From NCBI RefSeq assembly GCF_000280905.1, contig NZ_ALAP01000032.1, forward strand, positions 62,001 to 126,000: a DNA stretch of 64,000 nt. The letters are read 5' to 3'. This DNA comes from Streptomyces sp. AA1529 (lineage in GTDB: Bacteria > Actinomycetota > Actinomycetes > Streptomycetales > Streptomycetaceae). The notes under the pieces are model-generated. The model saw only the letters and a program-made list of their open reading frames with translations. It had not been told where the DNA came from and searched no databases. Below, in pieces: positions 53,285 through 61,983 of the stretch. Position numbers and translations under genes: made by a program. The number at the start of each line of letters is the position of its first letter. Position 1 is the stretch's first letter.

Positions 53285-54400
53285 GTGACCACCCCGGCCC
53301 CTGGATCAGCGCGTCTCGTCCTCGCGCGCAACGTCGTGCACCTCGACCCGGCCCCTGCCGTTTCCGGCGCGATGAAGGAGGGCTGGGCTCGGCAGCAGTC
53401 GGCCCGGTTCCTGAAGGCGTCGACGATCGATCCGAGGCTGCGGATGATCGAGCGGTTGGAGGAGTTCACGGGCCAGTACCCGTGGCAGTGGACGCCGGCC
53501 GAGGGCGAGGCGTTCATCGCTCACCTTCGGAGCGGGAAGAAGCCGATTCAGTTGTCGACGGCCCGCACCTACGAGGTGACCATTGAGCTGTTCCTGGAGT
53601 ACCTGCTCGACGCCCGCTACGGCTGGGTCGACGCCTGCCAGGAGCGGTTCGGCGAGGTCCCGCAGCAGGTGTTCCATGAGGGCAACTCGGTCCTGCACAC
53701 GGTTGATTACGAGGGTGATCCGCGGCGGCGTCCGCTGACCTACGACGAGGTCCAGGCCCTCTTCGACGCCGCCGATGCCCGGCCGAGCAAGATCCGTGGG
53801 CAGGGCCGCAAGGGCGCCCTGACCGCGCTGCGGGACGCTGCGATCCTCAAGACGATCTACGCCTACGGCACGCGGCGGACCGAGTCGTCGCGGGTCGACC
53901 TGACGGACCTGCGGCGGAGCCGGAAGGCTCCGCAGTTCCGTGGCTACGGCAGCATGATGGTCCGTTTCGGCAAAGCCCAGAAGGGCTCACCGCCCAAGCG
54001 CCGCACCGTGCTGATGGTCCCGGAGATGGACTGGGCTGTCGACATTCTGGACGAGTGGGTGACCGAGATCCGGCCGCACTTCTCGCCCGGTCGGCATCCC
54101 GCGCTCTGGGTGACCGAACGGATCGGACGGATATCCCCGCGGTCGATCAACGAGGCGTTTGTCACGGCCCGCGATGCCGCTGGCCTTCAGGAAGACCTCG
54201 ACCTGCACTGCCTCCGGCACAGCTACATCACGCACCTGACGGAGTTCGGCTATCCCGCCCGGTTCGTCCAGGAACAGGTCGGTCACTCGCACGCGTCCAC
54301 CACGGCGATCTATATGGGGGTCTCGAACGAGTACCGCAACACGCTGCTGGAAGCATCGATGAAGAACCGACTGGGCGACGACTGGGACGTGATCAAATGA
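53285..54400 (+). CDS. Tyrosine recombinase / site-specific integrase
   Basis: A 371-aa integrase. Residues 40-135 form a SAM-like core-binding domain (STARTYEVTIELFLEYLL). The catalytic domain has Arg197 in YGTRRTES, Lys candidates at 229-239, His308 and Arg311 in HCLRHSYITHL, His334 in VGHSHASTT and the nucleophile Tyr343 in TAIYMG. All active-site residues are present, so it should be active. The GTG start is overlapped by palindromes. Its stop overlaps the HTH gene start (ATGA), so the two are translated together. Function: cutting and joining the element ends. Confidence 0.93.
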   Translation: MTTPAPGSARLVLARNVVHLDPAPAVSGAMKEGWARQQSARFLKASTIDPRLRMIERLEEFTGQYPWQWTPAEGEAFIAHLRSGKKPIQLSTARTYEVTIELFLEYLLDARYGWVDACQERFGEVPQQVFHEGNSVLHTVDYEGDPRRRPLTYDEVQALFDAADARPSKIRGQGRKGALTALRDAAILKTIYAYGTRRTESSRVDLTDLRRSRKAPQFRGYGSMMVRFGKAQKGSPPKRRTVLMVPEMDWAVDILDEWVTEIRPHFSPGRHPALWVTERIGRISPRSINEAFVTARDAAGLQEDLDLHCLRHSYITHLTEFGYPARFVQEQVGHSHASTTAIYMGVSNEYRNTLLEASMKNRLGDDWDVIK

Positions 54401-54723
54401 TCAAGAAGATGGGCTACCAGTGGCAGCTCCGCCAGCTTATGGCCGAGCGCCAGATGTTCCAAACCTCCGACCTGGTCCCGCTGCTGGCTGAACGCGGCAT
54501 CACCCTGTCGAGGGAACAGGTCTACCGGCTGGTGACCCAGCCACCGCAGCGCATGAGCATGGACACCCTCGTCGCGCTCTGCGACATCCTGCAGTGCACT
54601 CCCGACGACCTGATCAAGCCCGAGGTCGTCAACGCCCAGGTCCGCAAGACCGCCGACGGGGATGCCGCCCCGCTGCCGGTCGAGCGCCGCCGCACCGTGA
54701 TCCGTCGTCCAGGGCAGTCGTGA
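54397..54723 (+). CDS. Small Xre-like helix-turn-helix protein of the element
   Basis: A 108-aa protein: YQWQLRQLMAERQMFQTSDL, then LLAERGITLSREQVYRLVTQ, RMSMDTLVALCDILQCTPDD form a Cro/Xre-like HTH with an unusual insertion, and an Arg-rich C-terminus. It is translationally coupled to the integrase (ATGA) before it and the large zinc-ribbon gene (GTGA) after it, so the three products are made in step. It may repress the operon or act as an accessory DNA-bending factor, as the third protein of Tn554-like modules does; that analogy is inference. Confidence 0.82.
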   Translation: MIKKMGYQWQLRQLMAERQMFQTSDLVPLLAERGITLSREQVYRLVTQPPQRMSMDTLVALCDILQCTPDDLIKPEVVNAQVRKTADGDAAPLPVERRRTVIRRPGQS

Positions 54724-57008
54724 GGCAAGAGGCGATACGCCGGGAGCGCGAGCTTGCGCATGCTCGCGCCCGCCTGATCGCCTACCTCCAGCGGGTGGCC
54801 GGTCCTGCGCTGACAGCCGAGGACGCCCAGGCGGCCCTGAAGAAGGCCAAGGCATGGAAGAGCGGTCCAGCTCGGACCATGGACGACTACTTCGCCGAGC
54901 ACCCCAACGCCCTCACCGAGCCCTCGCCCCACTCCCCGCTCCAGGTGGTCCGGCTCCTCCAGCACCTCGAAGCCACCGGACATGGCGACGCCGTCACCCA
55001 GCTGGCCTGTGCACGCTGCCACCGCACCGGGCTTCGCCTCACCCGGAACACCCCGGAGGGCCGCTGCTGCGACTGGTGCGTCGCCCGAACAGAACTTCGC
55101 CCCTGCGCGCGCTGCGGCCAGGACGGGCACATCGTCACCCGCCGCGAGGACGGACCGATCTGCCGCCGCTGCTACGGCAGCGACCCGCTGGTCCTTGAGG
55201 AGTGCGCCGATTGCGGACGCTCCCGGAAACCGCACCACCGCCGCGAGGACGGCGCCAGCCTGTGTCAGGCATGTGCTCCTCGGCCCGAGCACGAGTGCAT
55301 CCACTGCGGGAAGCTGCGGCCGGCGCAGACCAACACCGGTGACGGCCCGGTCTGCCAGGTCTGTTACGACTCCCCGCCCCGACTCTGCGATCTCTGCCAG
55401 CAGATCAAACCGATCAGCGTCCGCAAGACCGAGGGCCAGCCCGCCATCTGCGGCGACTGCTACCGCGGCCCCAAGCGGACCTGCGTCATCTGCGGCCGGC
55501 TCCGGCACGGCTTCCGGCGCCGCGGCGGCGAATTCCACTGCGCATCCTGCCGCCCCCGCCGGTCCCTGCCCTGCACCGACTGCGGCAAGACTCTGCCAGT
55601 GCAGGCCAACTGGCCCGTCGGCCCCCTCTGCAACACGTGCTACGCCCGCCGCAGACACACCCCGGCTTCCTGCGCTCAGTGCGGCACCCTGCGCACGCTC
55701 GTCGGACGGACCAAGGACGGGAACATCTGCGGTCCGTGCTCCGGCACGGACATCGACTTCGCCTGCCGTCGCTGCGGCTTCCCCGGCGACATCTACGCCG
55801 ACGGCGCCTGTTCCCGCTGCGTCGCCAAGGACCGGGTCCGCAACCTTCTCAGCGACGAGGACGGCACCGTCCACCCCCAGCTGCAGCCCCTCGCGGAACA
55901 GCTCGGCGCCGCCCAGGAACCCTGGTCCGTCATCACATGGACCCGCCGCAGCGACTCGGCGCGCATGCTGGCGGGCCTCGCCACACAGCACCAGGAGATC
56001 ACTCACGAGATCCTCGACGAACTGCCCCAGGACTGGCAGACCCACTACGTCCGTGAGCTCCTCGTCGCCGCCGCCATCCTGCCCAAGCGGCAAGAAGTCT
56101 TCGCCCGCCTGCGTCTCTGGATCGACAAGGAAGTCGCGGACCTGCCCCCGCACCAAGCCTGCGTCATCCGCCCGTTCGCCGAGTGGGGCATCCTGCGCGA
56201 CGCCCGCCGCCGGGCGGACAAAGGCCGCTACACCGTCGGCGCCGCCACGAATGACCGGGCGGACATCCGGACCGCGATCAGGCTCATGACATGGCTCGAC
56301 AACAACTCGATCGCACTCGCCGACCTCAGCCAGGAAGTCCTCGACGTCTGGATGACCGGCAATCCCGCCAAGGTCCGCGGCCTAACGGCCTTCATCCGCT
56401 GGGCCGTTGCCCGCCGCCTGACCAGCAAGGTCACGGTTCCGACGAAGAAGTCCGGACTGCCCAGCCGATTCATACACAGCGACGAGCTCAACCAACAACT
56501 TCGCCGCTGTCTCAACGACGACAGCCTCCCGCTAGAGGCCCGCATCATCGGCGCCCTGACCAGCCTCTATGCCCTGCCCACCACCCGCATCATCGAGCTC
56601 ACGACCGACCGCCTCCACCGCGACGGCGACGACGCCTACCTCACGCTCGACCAGCACCCAGTCCTCCTCCCGCCCAGGCTCGCCGTCCTCATCGAGAAGC
56701 AAATCGCCAGCCCCAACTGCCGCACCTCCGTGCTCCAGCAGCCGCACGACGGCACACCCGGCTACCTCTTCCCCGGCCGCCCGCCCAGCCGACCTCGAAG
56801 CGCCGAGGCCATCAACACCTACATGAGGAAGCACGGCCTGCCGGGCATCGGCGCCCGCAACACGGCCATGATGGAAGCGATCACCGACCTCCCGCCCATC
56901 GTTGTCAGCGACCTCTTCGGCATGCACCCCCACACCGCCTACACCTGGTCCCAGTACGCCCAGAACAGCTGGGCGGAATACCTCGAAGCTGTCCAGGCCA
57001 CCGAATAG
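54720..57008 (+). CDS. 762-aa protein with nine zinc ribbons and degenerate tyrosine-recombinase C-terminus
   Basis: N-terminal helical part (1-95), then residues 97-367 with 18 CxxC pairs arranged as nine zinc ribbons of about 30 residues each (CARC..CDWC, CARC..CRRC, CADC..CQAC, CIHC..CQVC, CDLC..CGDC, CVIC..CASC, CTDC..CNTC, CAQC..CGPC, CRRC..CSRC). The C-terminal 250 residues resemble a tyrosine recombinase: SAM-like VWMTGNPAKVRGLTAFIRWA, Arg623 in LPTTRIIELTTDRL, then GARNTAMMEAI at 711-721 in place of the HxxR box, and HPHTAYTWSQYA with Tyr741 and Tyr746. The box II His is not evident, so catalysis is uncertain. GTG start coupled to the HTH gene. Confidence 0.8.
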   Translation: MRQEAIRRERELAHARARLIAYLQRVAGPALTAEDAQAALKKAKAWKSGPARTMDDYFAEHPNALTEPSPHSPLQVVRLLQHLEATGHGDAVTQLACARCHRTGLRLTRNTPEGRCCDWCVARTELRPCARCGQDGHIVTRREDGPICRRCYGSDPLVLEECADCGRSRKPHHRREDGASLCQACAPRPEHECIHCGKLRPAQTNTGDGPVCQVCYDSPPRLCDLCQQIKPISVRKTEGQPAICGDCYRGPKRTCVICGRLRHGFRRRGGEFHCASCRPRRSLPCTDCGKTLPVQANWPVGPLCNTCYARRRHTPASCAQCGTLRTLVGRTKDGNICGPCSGTDIDFACRRCGFPGDIYADGACSRCVAKDRVRNLLSDEDGTVHPQLQPLAEQLGAAQEPWSVITWTRRSDSARMLAGLATQHQEITHEILDELPQDWQTHYVRELLVAAAILPKRQEVFARLRLWIDKEVADLPPHQACVIRPFAEWGILRDARRRADKGRYTVGAATNDRADIRTAIRLMTWLDNNSIALADLSQEVLDVWMTGNPAKVRGLTAFIRWAVARRLTSKVTVPTKKSGLPSRFIHSDELNQQLRRCLNDDSLPLEARIIGALTSLYALPTTRIIELTTDRLHRDGDDAYLTLDQHPVLLPPRLAVLIEKQIASPNCRTSVLQQPHDGTPGYLFPGRPPSRPRSAEAINTYMRKHGLPGIGARNTAMMEAITDLPPIVVSDLFGMHPHTAYTWSQYAQNSWAEYLEAVQATE

Positions 57009-57039
57009 GCCCCGAGCCGGTCGTGTTGTCAGTGCGGTG

Positions 57040-57073
57040 CCTTACCATGACTTCTCCGTATCTGACGGTAAGG
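57040..57073 (+). promoter_or_regulatory. Inverted repeat that could sequester a ribosome site
   Basis: CCTTACC (57040-57046) is exactly complementary to GGTAAGG (57067-57073) across 20 bases. The right arm includes the first part of the AAGGAG ribosome site of the next gene, so folding would hide it. Confidence 0.45.
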
Positions 57074-57081
57074 AGCTAGGC

Positions 57082-57600
57082 GTGCCGGTGTTTTTCGGTG
57101 ATCTCCCGGACTTCTCGGACTTGGATTTCCGCAAGCTCGACCCCGACTACGACGCTCTCGCCGCTGCCCAAGATCGGATGCGCCGGGCGCGGGACCGAGA
57201 CGTGTCGCCCACCATGGAAGAGGTTCAAGGGCTCATGAAGGCGTGCTGGCAGCGCATCAATGAGCTCCGGCTCCCCGAAGTGCCCGGCGGCGACCGGCTC
57301 TACGTTCTGGCCTTTGAAGGCCCCCACCCATACCTCAAGGTCGGTCGGTCGAAGGATCTTGAGCTCAAGAGTCGCATCGTGAAGCATGAACACGACGCGG
57401 CGATCCAGTTCTCCATACTCTTCGACGCATGGGTCTCCGAGTCTTGCCCTGACGCCTACCCGTGGGAACAGCGGGTCTTGGCCCGGCTTGACAAGGTTGT
57501 GGCTGCCTCCCCCTATGTCACCAAGATGTTCGAGGAGTACTACTACGGCCTGTCCTTCCACCAAGCCGTGTTGGCCGCAGAGATGGAACAGAACTTGTGA
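57082..57600 (+). CDS. GIY-YIG / T5orf172-like protein, element cargo
   Basis: A 172-aa protein. The first 70 residues are polar helix (PDYDALAAAQDRMRRARDRD). Then RLYVLAFEGPHPYLKVGRSK, FSILFDAWVSESC and AYPWEQRVLARLDKVVA follow the pattern of the T5orf172/MUG113 branch of GIY-YIG-like domains (YV..F.......KVGRSKD.......W....E..VL). Catalytic assignment is uncertain, since the classical GIY tyrosine pair is altered. GTG start with AAGGAG six bases upstream. It has its own regulatory hairpin, separated by 73 bases from the recombinase operon: accessory or defence cargo is plausible. Confidence 0.6.
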   Translation: MPVFFGDLPDFSDLDFRKLDPDYDALAAAQDRMRRARDRDVSPTMEEVQGLMKACWQRINELRLPEVPGGDRLYVLAFEGPHPYLKVGRSKDLELKSRIVKHEHDAAIQFSILFDAWVSESCPDAYPWEQRVLARLDKVVAASPYVTKMFEEYYYGLSFHQAVLAAEMEQNL

Positions 57601-57658
57601 GGCAGCAGTCTCCAGGGGCTGAATAGCGCAGGGTTGGAACACCGACTCTTCCCCAGTC

Positions 57659-57901
57659 GCCGACGCCGTCGTGATCTGCGAGGTCAAGACCCGCAGGGCC
57701 GTCCCGTTCCAGACCCCCATGGGCAGCCTGCCACCGGCGCGCACGGCCCGGCTGCGGCGGCTGGCGGGACGCTGGCTCACCGAGCGCTGGATCGCGCGCT
57801 ACGGGCGCCCGCCCACCGGCGGAGTGCGCCTCGACCTCATCGGCATCGTCCTGCCCGGCCGGGGCGCGCCCGTCGTGGAGCACGTCCGGGGGATCGGCTG
57901 A
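57659..57901 (+). pseudogene. yraN: yraN 3' fragment downstream of the mobile element
   Basis: Resumes the interrupted YraN frame with [13 protein letters not shown], then [20 protein letters not shown] and [20 protein letters not shown] to the stop. GTG at 57671 could start a 76-aa stump. The stop TGA overlaps the comM ATG (TGATG), so translation from element-borne transcripts may still feed comM. Confidence 0.88.
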
Positions 57902-59514
57902 TGGCCTTCGCCCGTACCTGCGCGGTCGCACTCGTGGGGGTCGAGGGGGTGCTGGTCGAGGTCCAGGCCGATCTGGAACCGGGCGTCGCGGCCTTCACCC
58001 TGGTGGGACTCCCCGACAAGAGCCTCACCGAGAGCCGGGACCGGGTCCGGGCCGCGGTGGTGAACTCCGGGGTGCCCTGGCCGCAGAAGAAGCTCACCGT
58101 CGGCCTCAGCCCCGCCTCGGTGCCCAAGGGCGGCAGCGGCTTCGACATCGCCGTCGCCTGCGCCGTCCTCGCCGCGGCCGAACGCCTCGACCCGCGCCAG
58201 ACCGCCGAAGTCGTGATGATCGGGGAACTGGGCCTCGACGGCCGGGTGCTGCCGGTCCGCGGAGTCCTCCCCGCCGTGCTCGCCGCCGCCGACGCGGGGT
58301 ACCGGCAGGTGGTCGTGGCCGAGCAGAACGCGGCGGAGGCCGCGCTGGTCCCCGACGTCTCCGTAGTCGGGGTGCGCAGCCTGCGCCGACTCATCGCCGT
58401 ACTGGCCGACGAACCGGTCCCAGACGAACCGGAGGGCACCGACGGAGGACCGCTCGGCGCCGCTCGCGCCGGGCTCACCGGACTCCCCTCGGCGCCGGGT
58501 CTCACCGGCCTGCTCGGCGAAGAGCGGCCCGTGGACCTCGCCGACGTGGCGGGGCAGCACCGTGCCCGGCACGCACTGGAGATCTCCGCTGCGGGCCGGC
58601 ACCACCTCTACTTCAAGGGCCCGCCGGGCGCCGGGAAGACGATGCTGGCAGAGCGGCTGCCCGGCCTGCTGCCTCCGCTCGGCAGAAAGGAGTCGCTGGA
58701 GGTCACCGCCGTGCACTCGGTCGCGGGCGCCCTGCCCGGTGGCCGGCCGCTGGTCGCCAGGCCGCCCTATTGCGCCCCGCACCACTCGGCCACCATGGCC
58801 GCGCTCATCGGCGGCGGCTCCGGCCTGCCCCGCCCCGGCGCGGTCTCCCTCGCTCACAATGGCGTACTTTTTCTGGACGAAGCAGCAGAATGCGGGTCAC
58901 AGGTCCTGGACGCCTTGCGGCAGCCGCTGGAGTCGGGGCACGTCGTGGTGGCCCGGGCCGCCGGGATGATGCGGATGCCGGCCCGCTTCCTGCTGGCGCT
59001 GGCCGCCAACCCGTGTCCCTGCGGGCGGCACGGCAGCACCGGCGGCGGGTGCGAGTGCAGGCCCTCCGCGGTGCGCCGCTACCGGGCGCGGCTCTCCGGG
59101 CCGCTGCTGGACCGCGTCGACCTGCGGGTCGCCGTGGCGCCGCCGGCCCGCTCCGAGCTGGCCGCGGTGGACGGCCGTGCGGAGTCCACCCGCGTGGTGG
59201 CGGCCCGGGTCCAGGAAGCGCGGGAGCGCGCCGCGCTGCGGTACGCGGAGACGCCGTGGCAGACCAACAGCGAGGTCCCAGGGCACGAACTGCGCACCCG
59301 CCATCCAGCGGTCCCCGGAGCGCTCGCCGACGCCGAGGACGATCTGGAGCGCGGACTGCTCACCGCACGCGGCCTCGACCGGGTGCTGCGGGTCGCCTGG
59401 ACCGTCGCCGACCTCGCGGGACACCCCCGGCCCACCCGTGACGACGTCCGCGCCGCCCTGGAGCTGAGGACCGGCATCCGCCGGGGCTCCCCGACCGCGG
59501 AGGTACCCGTATGA
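57901..59514 (+). CDS. comM: ComM/YifB family Mg-chelatase-like AAA+ ATPase
   Basis: A 537-aa AAA+ protein. The N-terminal lon-like S5 domain (PDKSLTESRDRVRAAVVNSG, LSPASVPKGGSGFDIAVACAV) precedes the ATPase with Walker A KGPPGAGKTMLAERL and Walker B GVLFLDEAAECG, then CPCGRHGSTGGGCEC and RLSGPLLDRVDLRV. ComM is a helicase that promotes branch migration in natural transformation. It overlaps dprA (ATGA) and the yraN fragment (TGATG), forming the conserved yraN-comM-dprA cluster. Confidence 0.94.
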   Translation: MAFARTCAVALVGVEGVLVEVQADLEPGVAAFTLVGLPDKSLTESRDRVRAAVVNSGVPWPQKKLTVGLSPASVPKGGSGFDIAVACAVLAAAERLDPRQTAEVVMIGELGLDGRVLPVRGVLPAVLAAADAGYRQVVVAEQNAAEAALVPDVSVVGVRSLRRLIAVLADEPVPDEPEGTDGGPLGAARAGLTGLPSAPGLTGLLGEERPVDLADVAGQHRARHALEISAAGRHHLYFKGPPGAGKTMLAERLPGLLPPLGRKESLEVTAVHSVAGALPGGRPLVARPPYCAPHHSATMAALIGGGSGLPRPGAVSLAHNGVLFLDEAAECGSQVLDALRQPLESGHVVVARAAGMMRMPARFLLALAANPCPCGRHGSTGGGCECRPSAVRRYRARLSGPLLDRVDLRVAVAPPARSELAAVDGRAESTRVVAARVQEARERAALRYAETPWQTNSEVPGHELRTRHPAVPGALADAEDDLERGLLTARGLDRVLRVAWTVADLAGHPRPTRDDVRAALELRTGIRRGSPTAEVPV

Positions 59515-60833
59515 CGGCAGAGCACCCGCGGCCGGGAGCAGAGCGTGCCACCCCCGGCGGCACCCCGCCTCCGCCCCCGCCACCGGCCGTCCCGGAGCAC
59601 GGGGAGCCCGCCGGGCCGGACAGCCGCGCGGCGCCCCACACGGCCGCCGCGACCTCCCGGAGGGCCACCGGGCAGCCCGGAGCGGCCCGGCCGGGGCAAG
59701 CGCCCGAGGAGCCCGAGCGTCTCGCACGGGCGGCCCTCACCCGCATCGCGGAGCCGGGCGACGAACTCGTCGGAAGGTGGCTGGCCGCGCACGGAGCATG
59801 CGCGGTCGTGGCGGCCCTGAACGGAAGCGGGCCGGCCCTCGGCGGTACGGGGGAGCGGCGATGGGCGGGGCTGAGGCTGCGGGCCGCCCGCGCACGGCCG
59901 CACGCGGACCTGGCCGCCATCGTCGCGGGCGGCGGCCGGTTCGTCTGCCCGGGGGACTCCGAATGGCCCCGCCAGCTCGACGACTTGGGCCACAGCGCGC
60001 CGTTCGGGCTGTGGCTGAGAGGCGAGCCCTCCCTCCGGTTGTGGGCGCTGCGCTCGGTCGCCGTAGTCGGCGCCCGCGCCTGTACCGAGTACGGCGCGCA
60101 CTGCGCCGCCGCGCTCGGTGCAGGACTCGCCGAACGCGGATGGACCGTGGTGTCGGGCGCCGCCTACGGCATCGACGCCGCTGCCCATCGCGGGGCTCTG
60201 GCCGTCCGGGGGCCTACCGCGGGGGTTCTGGCCTGCGGGGCCGACGTCGCCTACCCGCCGGGCAACCAGGAGTTGATCCGCGCGGTGGGTGAGCGCGGCC
60301 TGCTGATCGCGGAGCTGCCGCCCGGTGACCACCCCACCCGCAGCAGATTCGTGCTGCGGAACCGGGTGATCGCCGCGCTCACCCGCGGAACGGTCGTGGT
60401 GGAGGCGGCCCTGCGCAGCGGAGCGCTGGTCACGGCCCGACGCGCCCGGGTTCTGGGACGGCAACTGATGGGCGTGCCCGGCCCGGTCACCTCCGGGCTG
60501 TCCCAGGGTGTCCACGAACTCCTGCGCGGCGAGGCCACCGTGGTCACCGACGCCGACGAAGTGATCGAACAGGTCGGGATGGTCGGTGAGCTGGCTCCCG
60601 AGCGCCGGGCGCCGGCCGTGCCGAGGGATGCGTTGAGTCCCGGCGCGGCGCGCGTCCTGGAGGCGCTTCCCGGCCGGGGAACGGGCGAGCTCGCTCGGAT
60701 CGCGTGTTCCGCGGGTGCCCCGCCGGGTGAAGTGCTCGCACGCCTCCACGAACTGCGGGCGCTGGGCTTCGTCGAACGAGACGGTGAGTGCTGGCAGTTG
60801 ACCGCGCTGGGCAAGGGACACCCCATCGGGTGA
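59511..60833 (+). CDS. dprA: DNA processing protein DprA
   Basis: A 440-aa DprA/Smf protein that loads RecA on incoming single-stranded DNA. An N-terminal 70-residue Pro/Ala extension precedes the Rossmann-like core: [33 protein letters not shown], and [17 protein letters not shown]. The C-terminal [20 protein letters not shown] to [14 protein letters not shown] is the DprA winged-helix domain. Overlaps comM. Confidence 0.95.
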   Translation: MTAEHPRPGAERATPGGTPPPPPPPAVPEHGEPAGPDSRAAPHTAAATSRRATGQPGAARPGQAPEEPERLARAALTRIAEPGDELVGRWLAAHGACAVVAALNGSGPALGGTGERRWAGLRLRAARARPHADLAAIVAGGGRFVCPGDSEWPRQLDDLGHSAPFGLWLRGEPSLRLWALRSVAVVGARACTEYGAHCAAALGAGLAERGWTVVSGAAYGIDAAAHRGALAVRGPTAGVLACGADVAYPPGNQELIRAVGERGLLIAELPPGDHPTRSRFVLRNRVIAALTRGTVVVEAALRSGALVTARRARVLGRQLMGVPGPVTSGLSQGVHELLRGEATVVTDADEVIEQVGMVGELAPERRAPAVPRDALSPGAARVLEALPGRGTGELARIACSAGAPPGEVLARLHELRALGFVERDGECWQLTALGKGHPIG

Positions 60834-61128
60834 TGAGGCGGTCCTTGACCTGGGGCTATCGGGTGAAAGGGTGAGCTGTGCGCGCTCGCCGGGGCGGTGC
60901 GGGTCCCGCAGGGCAGGCCACCCCGGCCCCGTGCCCGGTCATCCGGGCCGCGTCCGTCTCCAGCACCGCCGGACAACCGCGGAAGGGAGCATGCCGACGC
61001 GGGGAGGAAAACAGGACGTCGCTTACCGCGACGCCGCGGTCACGCTACGCTCACATCATCTCGCAACCAGACCCACGCTTCCGGACCGACAGACCACCAC
61101 TACCCAGCAGAACGGCTCAAGGCGACGT
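60834..61128 (+). promoter_or_regulatory. whiG promoter region
   Basis: About 295 bases between dprA and whiG. TTGACC (60845-60850) and, later, an AT-richer stretch with TCACGCTACGCTCACATCAT (61039-61058) are candidates for promoter and regulator sites (whiG is a known BldD target), but I find no exact BldD box. Confidence 0.35.
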
Positions 61129-61983
61129 ATGCCTCAGCACATCTCCGGGCCCGACCGCACCGCCGCAGCGGCCGCCGCAGCCGCACGCATCGTGGTCGAC
61201 GACGATACGCCCAGGACTGCGCCCAGCTCGCTGGATGAACTCTGGCGGTCCTACAAGGCCACAGCGGACAGCGGGCTGCGCGAACAGCTCATCCTGCACT
61301 ATTCGCCGCTGGTCAAGTACGTCGCGGGCAGGGTCAGCGTCGGCCTGCCGTCCAATGTCGAGCAGGCCGACTTCGTCTCCTCCGGGGTCTTCGGACTCAT
61401 CGATGCCATCGAGAAGTTCGACCCCTCCCGCTCCATCAAGTTCGAGACCTACGCCATCACCCGCATCCGGGGCGCGATGATCGACGAACTGCGGGCGCTG
61501 GACTGGATCCCCCGGTCGGTGCGGCAGAAGGCCCGCGCCGTGGAGCGTGCCTACGCCACCCTCGAGGCACGGCTGCGGCGCAGCCCCTCCGAGTCGGAAG
61601 TCGCCGGGGAGATGGGCATCGAGACGGAGGAACTGCACGGCGTCTTCAGTCAGTTGTCCCTGGCCAACGTGGTGGCTCTGGAAGAGCTGCTGCACGTCGG
61701 GGGCGATGGCGGCGACCGGCTGAGTCTGGTGGACACGCTGGAGGACACCGCGGCCGACAACCCCGTCGAGGTAGCCGAGGACCGGGAGCTGCGCAGGCTG
61801 CTGGCGCGGGCCATCAACACCCTCCCCGAACGGGAGAAGACGGTCGTGACCCTCTACTACTACGAAGGTCTCACCCTCGCCGAGATCGGCCAGGTGCTCG
61901 GGGTCACGGAGAGCAGGGTCAGCCAGATCCACACCAAATCGGTTCTGCAACTCCGTGCCAAGCTCGCCGACGCGGGGCGCTGA
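61129..61983 (+). CDS. whiG: Sporulation sigma factor WhiG
   Basis: A 284-aa FliA-type sigma factor needed for sporulation of aerial hyphae. Region 2 ([40 protein letters not shown]), region 3 ([20 protein letters not shown]) and region 4 ([40 protein letters not shown]) are complete. It is held inactive by the anti-sigma factor RsiG with c-di-GMP and drives whiH and whiI. The ATG at 61129 gives the known type of start, after GGCGACGT. Confidence 0.97.
   Translation: MPQHISGPDRTAAAAAAAARIVVDDDTPRTAPSSLDELWRSYKATADSGLREQLILHYSPLVKYVAGRVSVGLPSNVEQADFVSSGVFGLIDAIEKFDPSRSIKFETYAITRIRGAMIDELRALDWIPRSVRQKARAVERAYATLEARLRRSPSESEVAGEMGIETEELHGVFSQLSLANVVALEELLHVGGDGGDRLSLVDTLEDTAADNPVEVAEDRELRRLLARAINTLPEREKTVVTLYYYEGLTLAEIGQVLGVTESRVSQIHTKSVLQLRAKLADAGR

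Larger units (their letters stand above)
53121..57657. mobile_element. 4.5-kb tyrosine-recombinase element inserted in yraN
   Basis: Both edges are fixed by the split yraN: on the left the coding sense is lost after GCG-CGG-GA (53120), and on the right it returns at GCC-GAC-GCC-GTC (57659). Inside are a tyrosine recombinase, a small HTH protein, a 762-aa zinc-ribbon/recombinase-like protein and a GIY-YIG-like gene, all on the + strand. I see no terminal inverted repeats and no long duplicated att core; at most GTCGC is shared. The arrangement of several recombinase-type genes without terminal repeats is reminiscent of Tn554-like elements. Left-end palindromes at 53134 and 53263 mark its control region. 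Confidence 0.88.

Noticed and set aside
53115..57660. GTCGC as a duplicated att core of the element
   Set aside because: The 5-base match occurs at both ends, but using it would remove the RD residues expected in YraN, and five GC-rich bases can match by chance. The junction is better placed at GGA / GCC.
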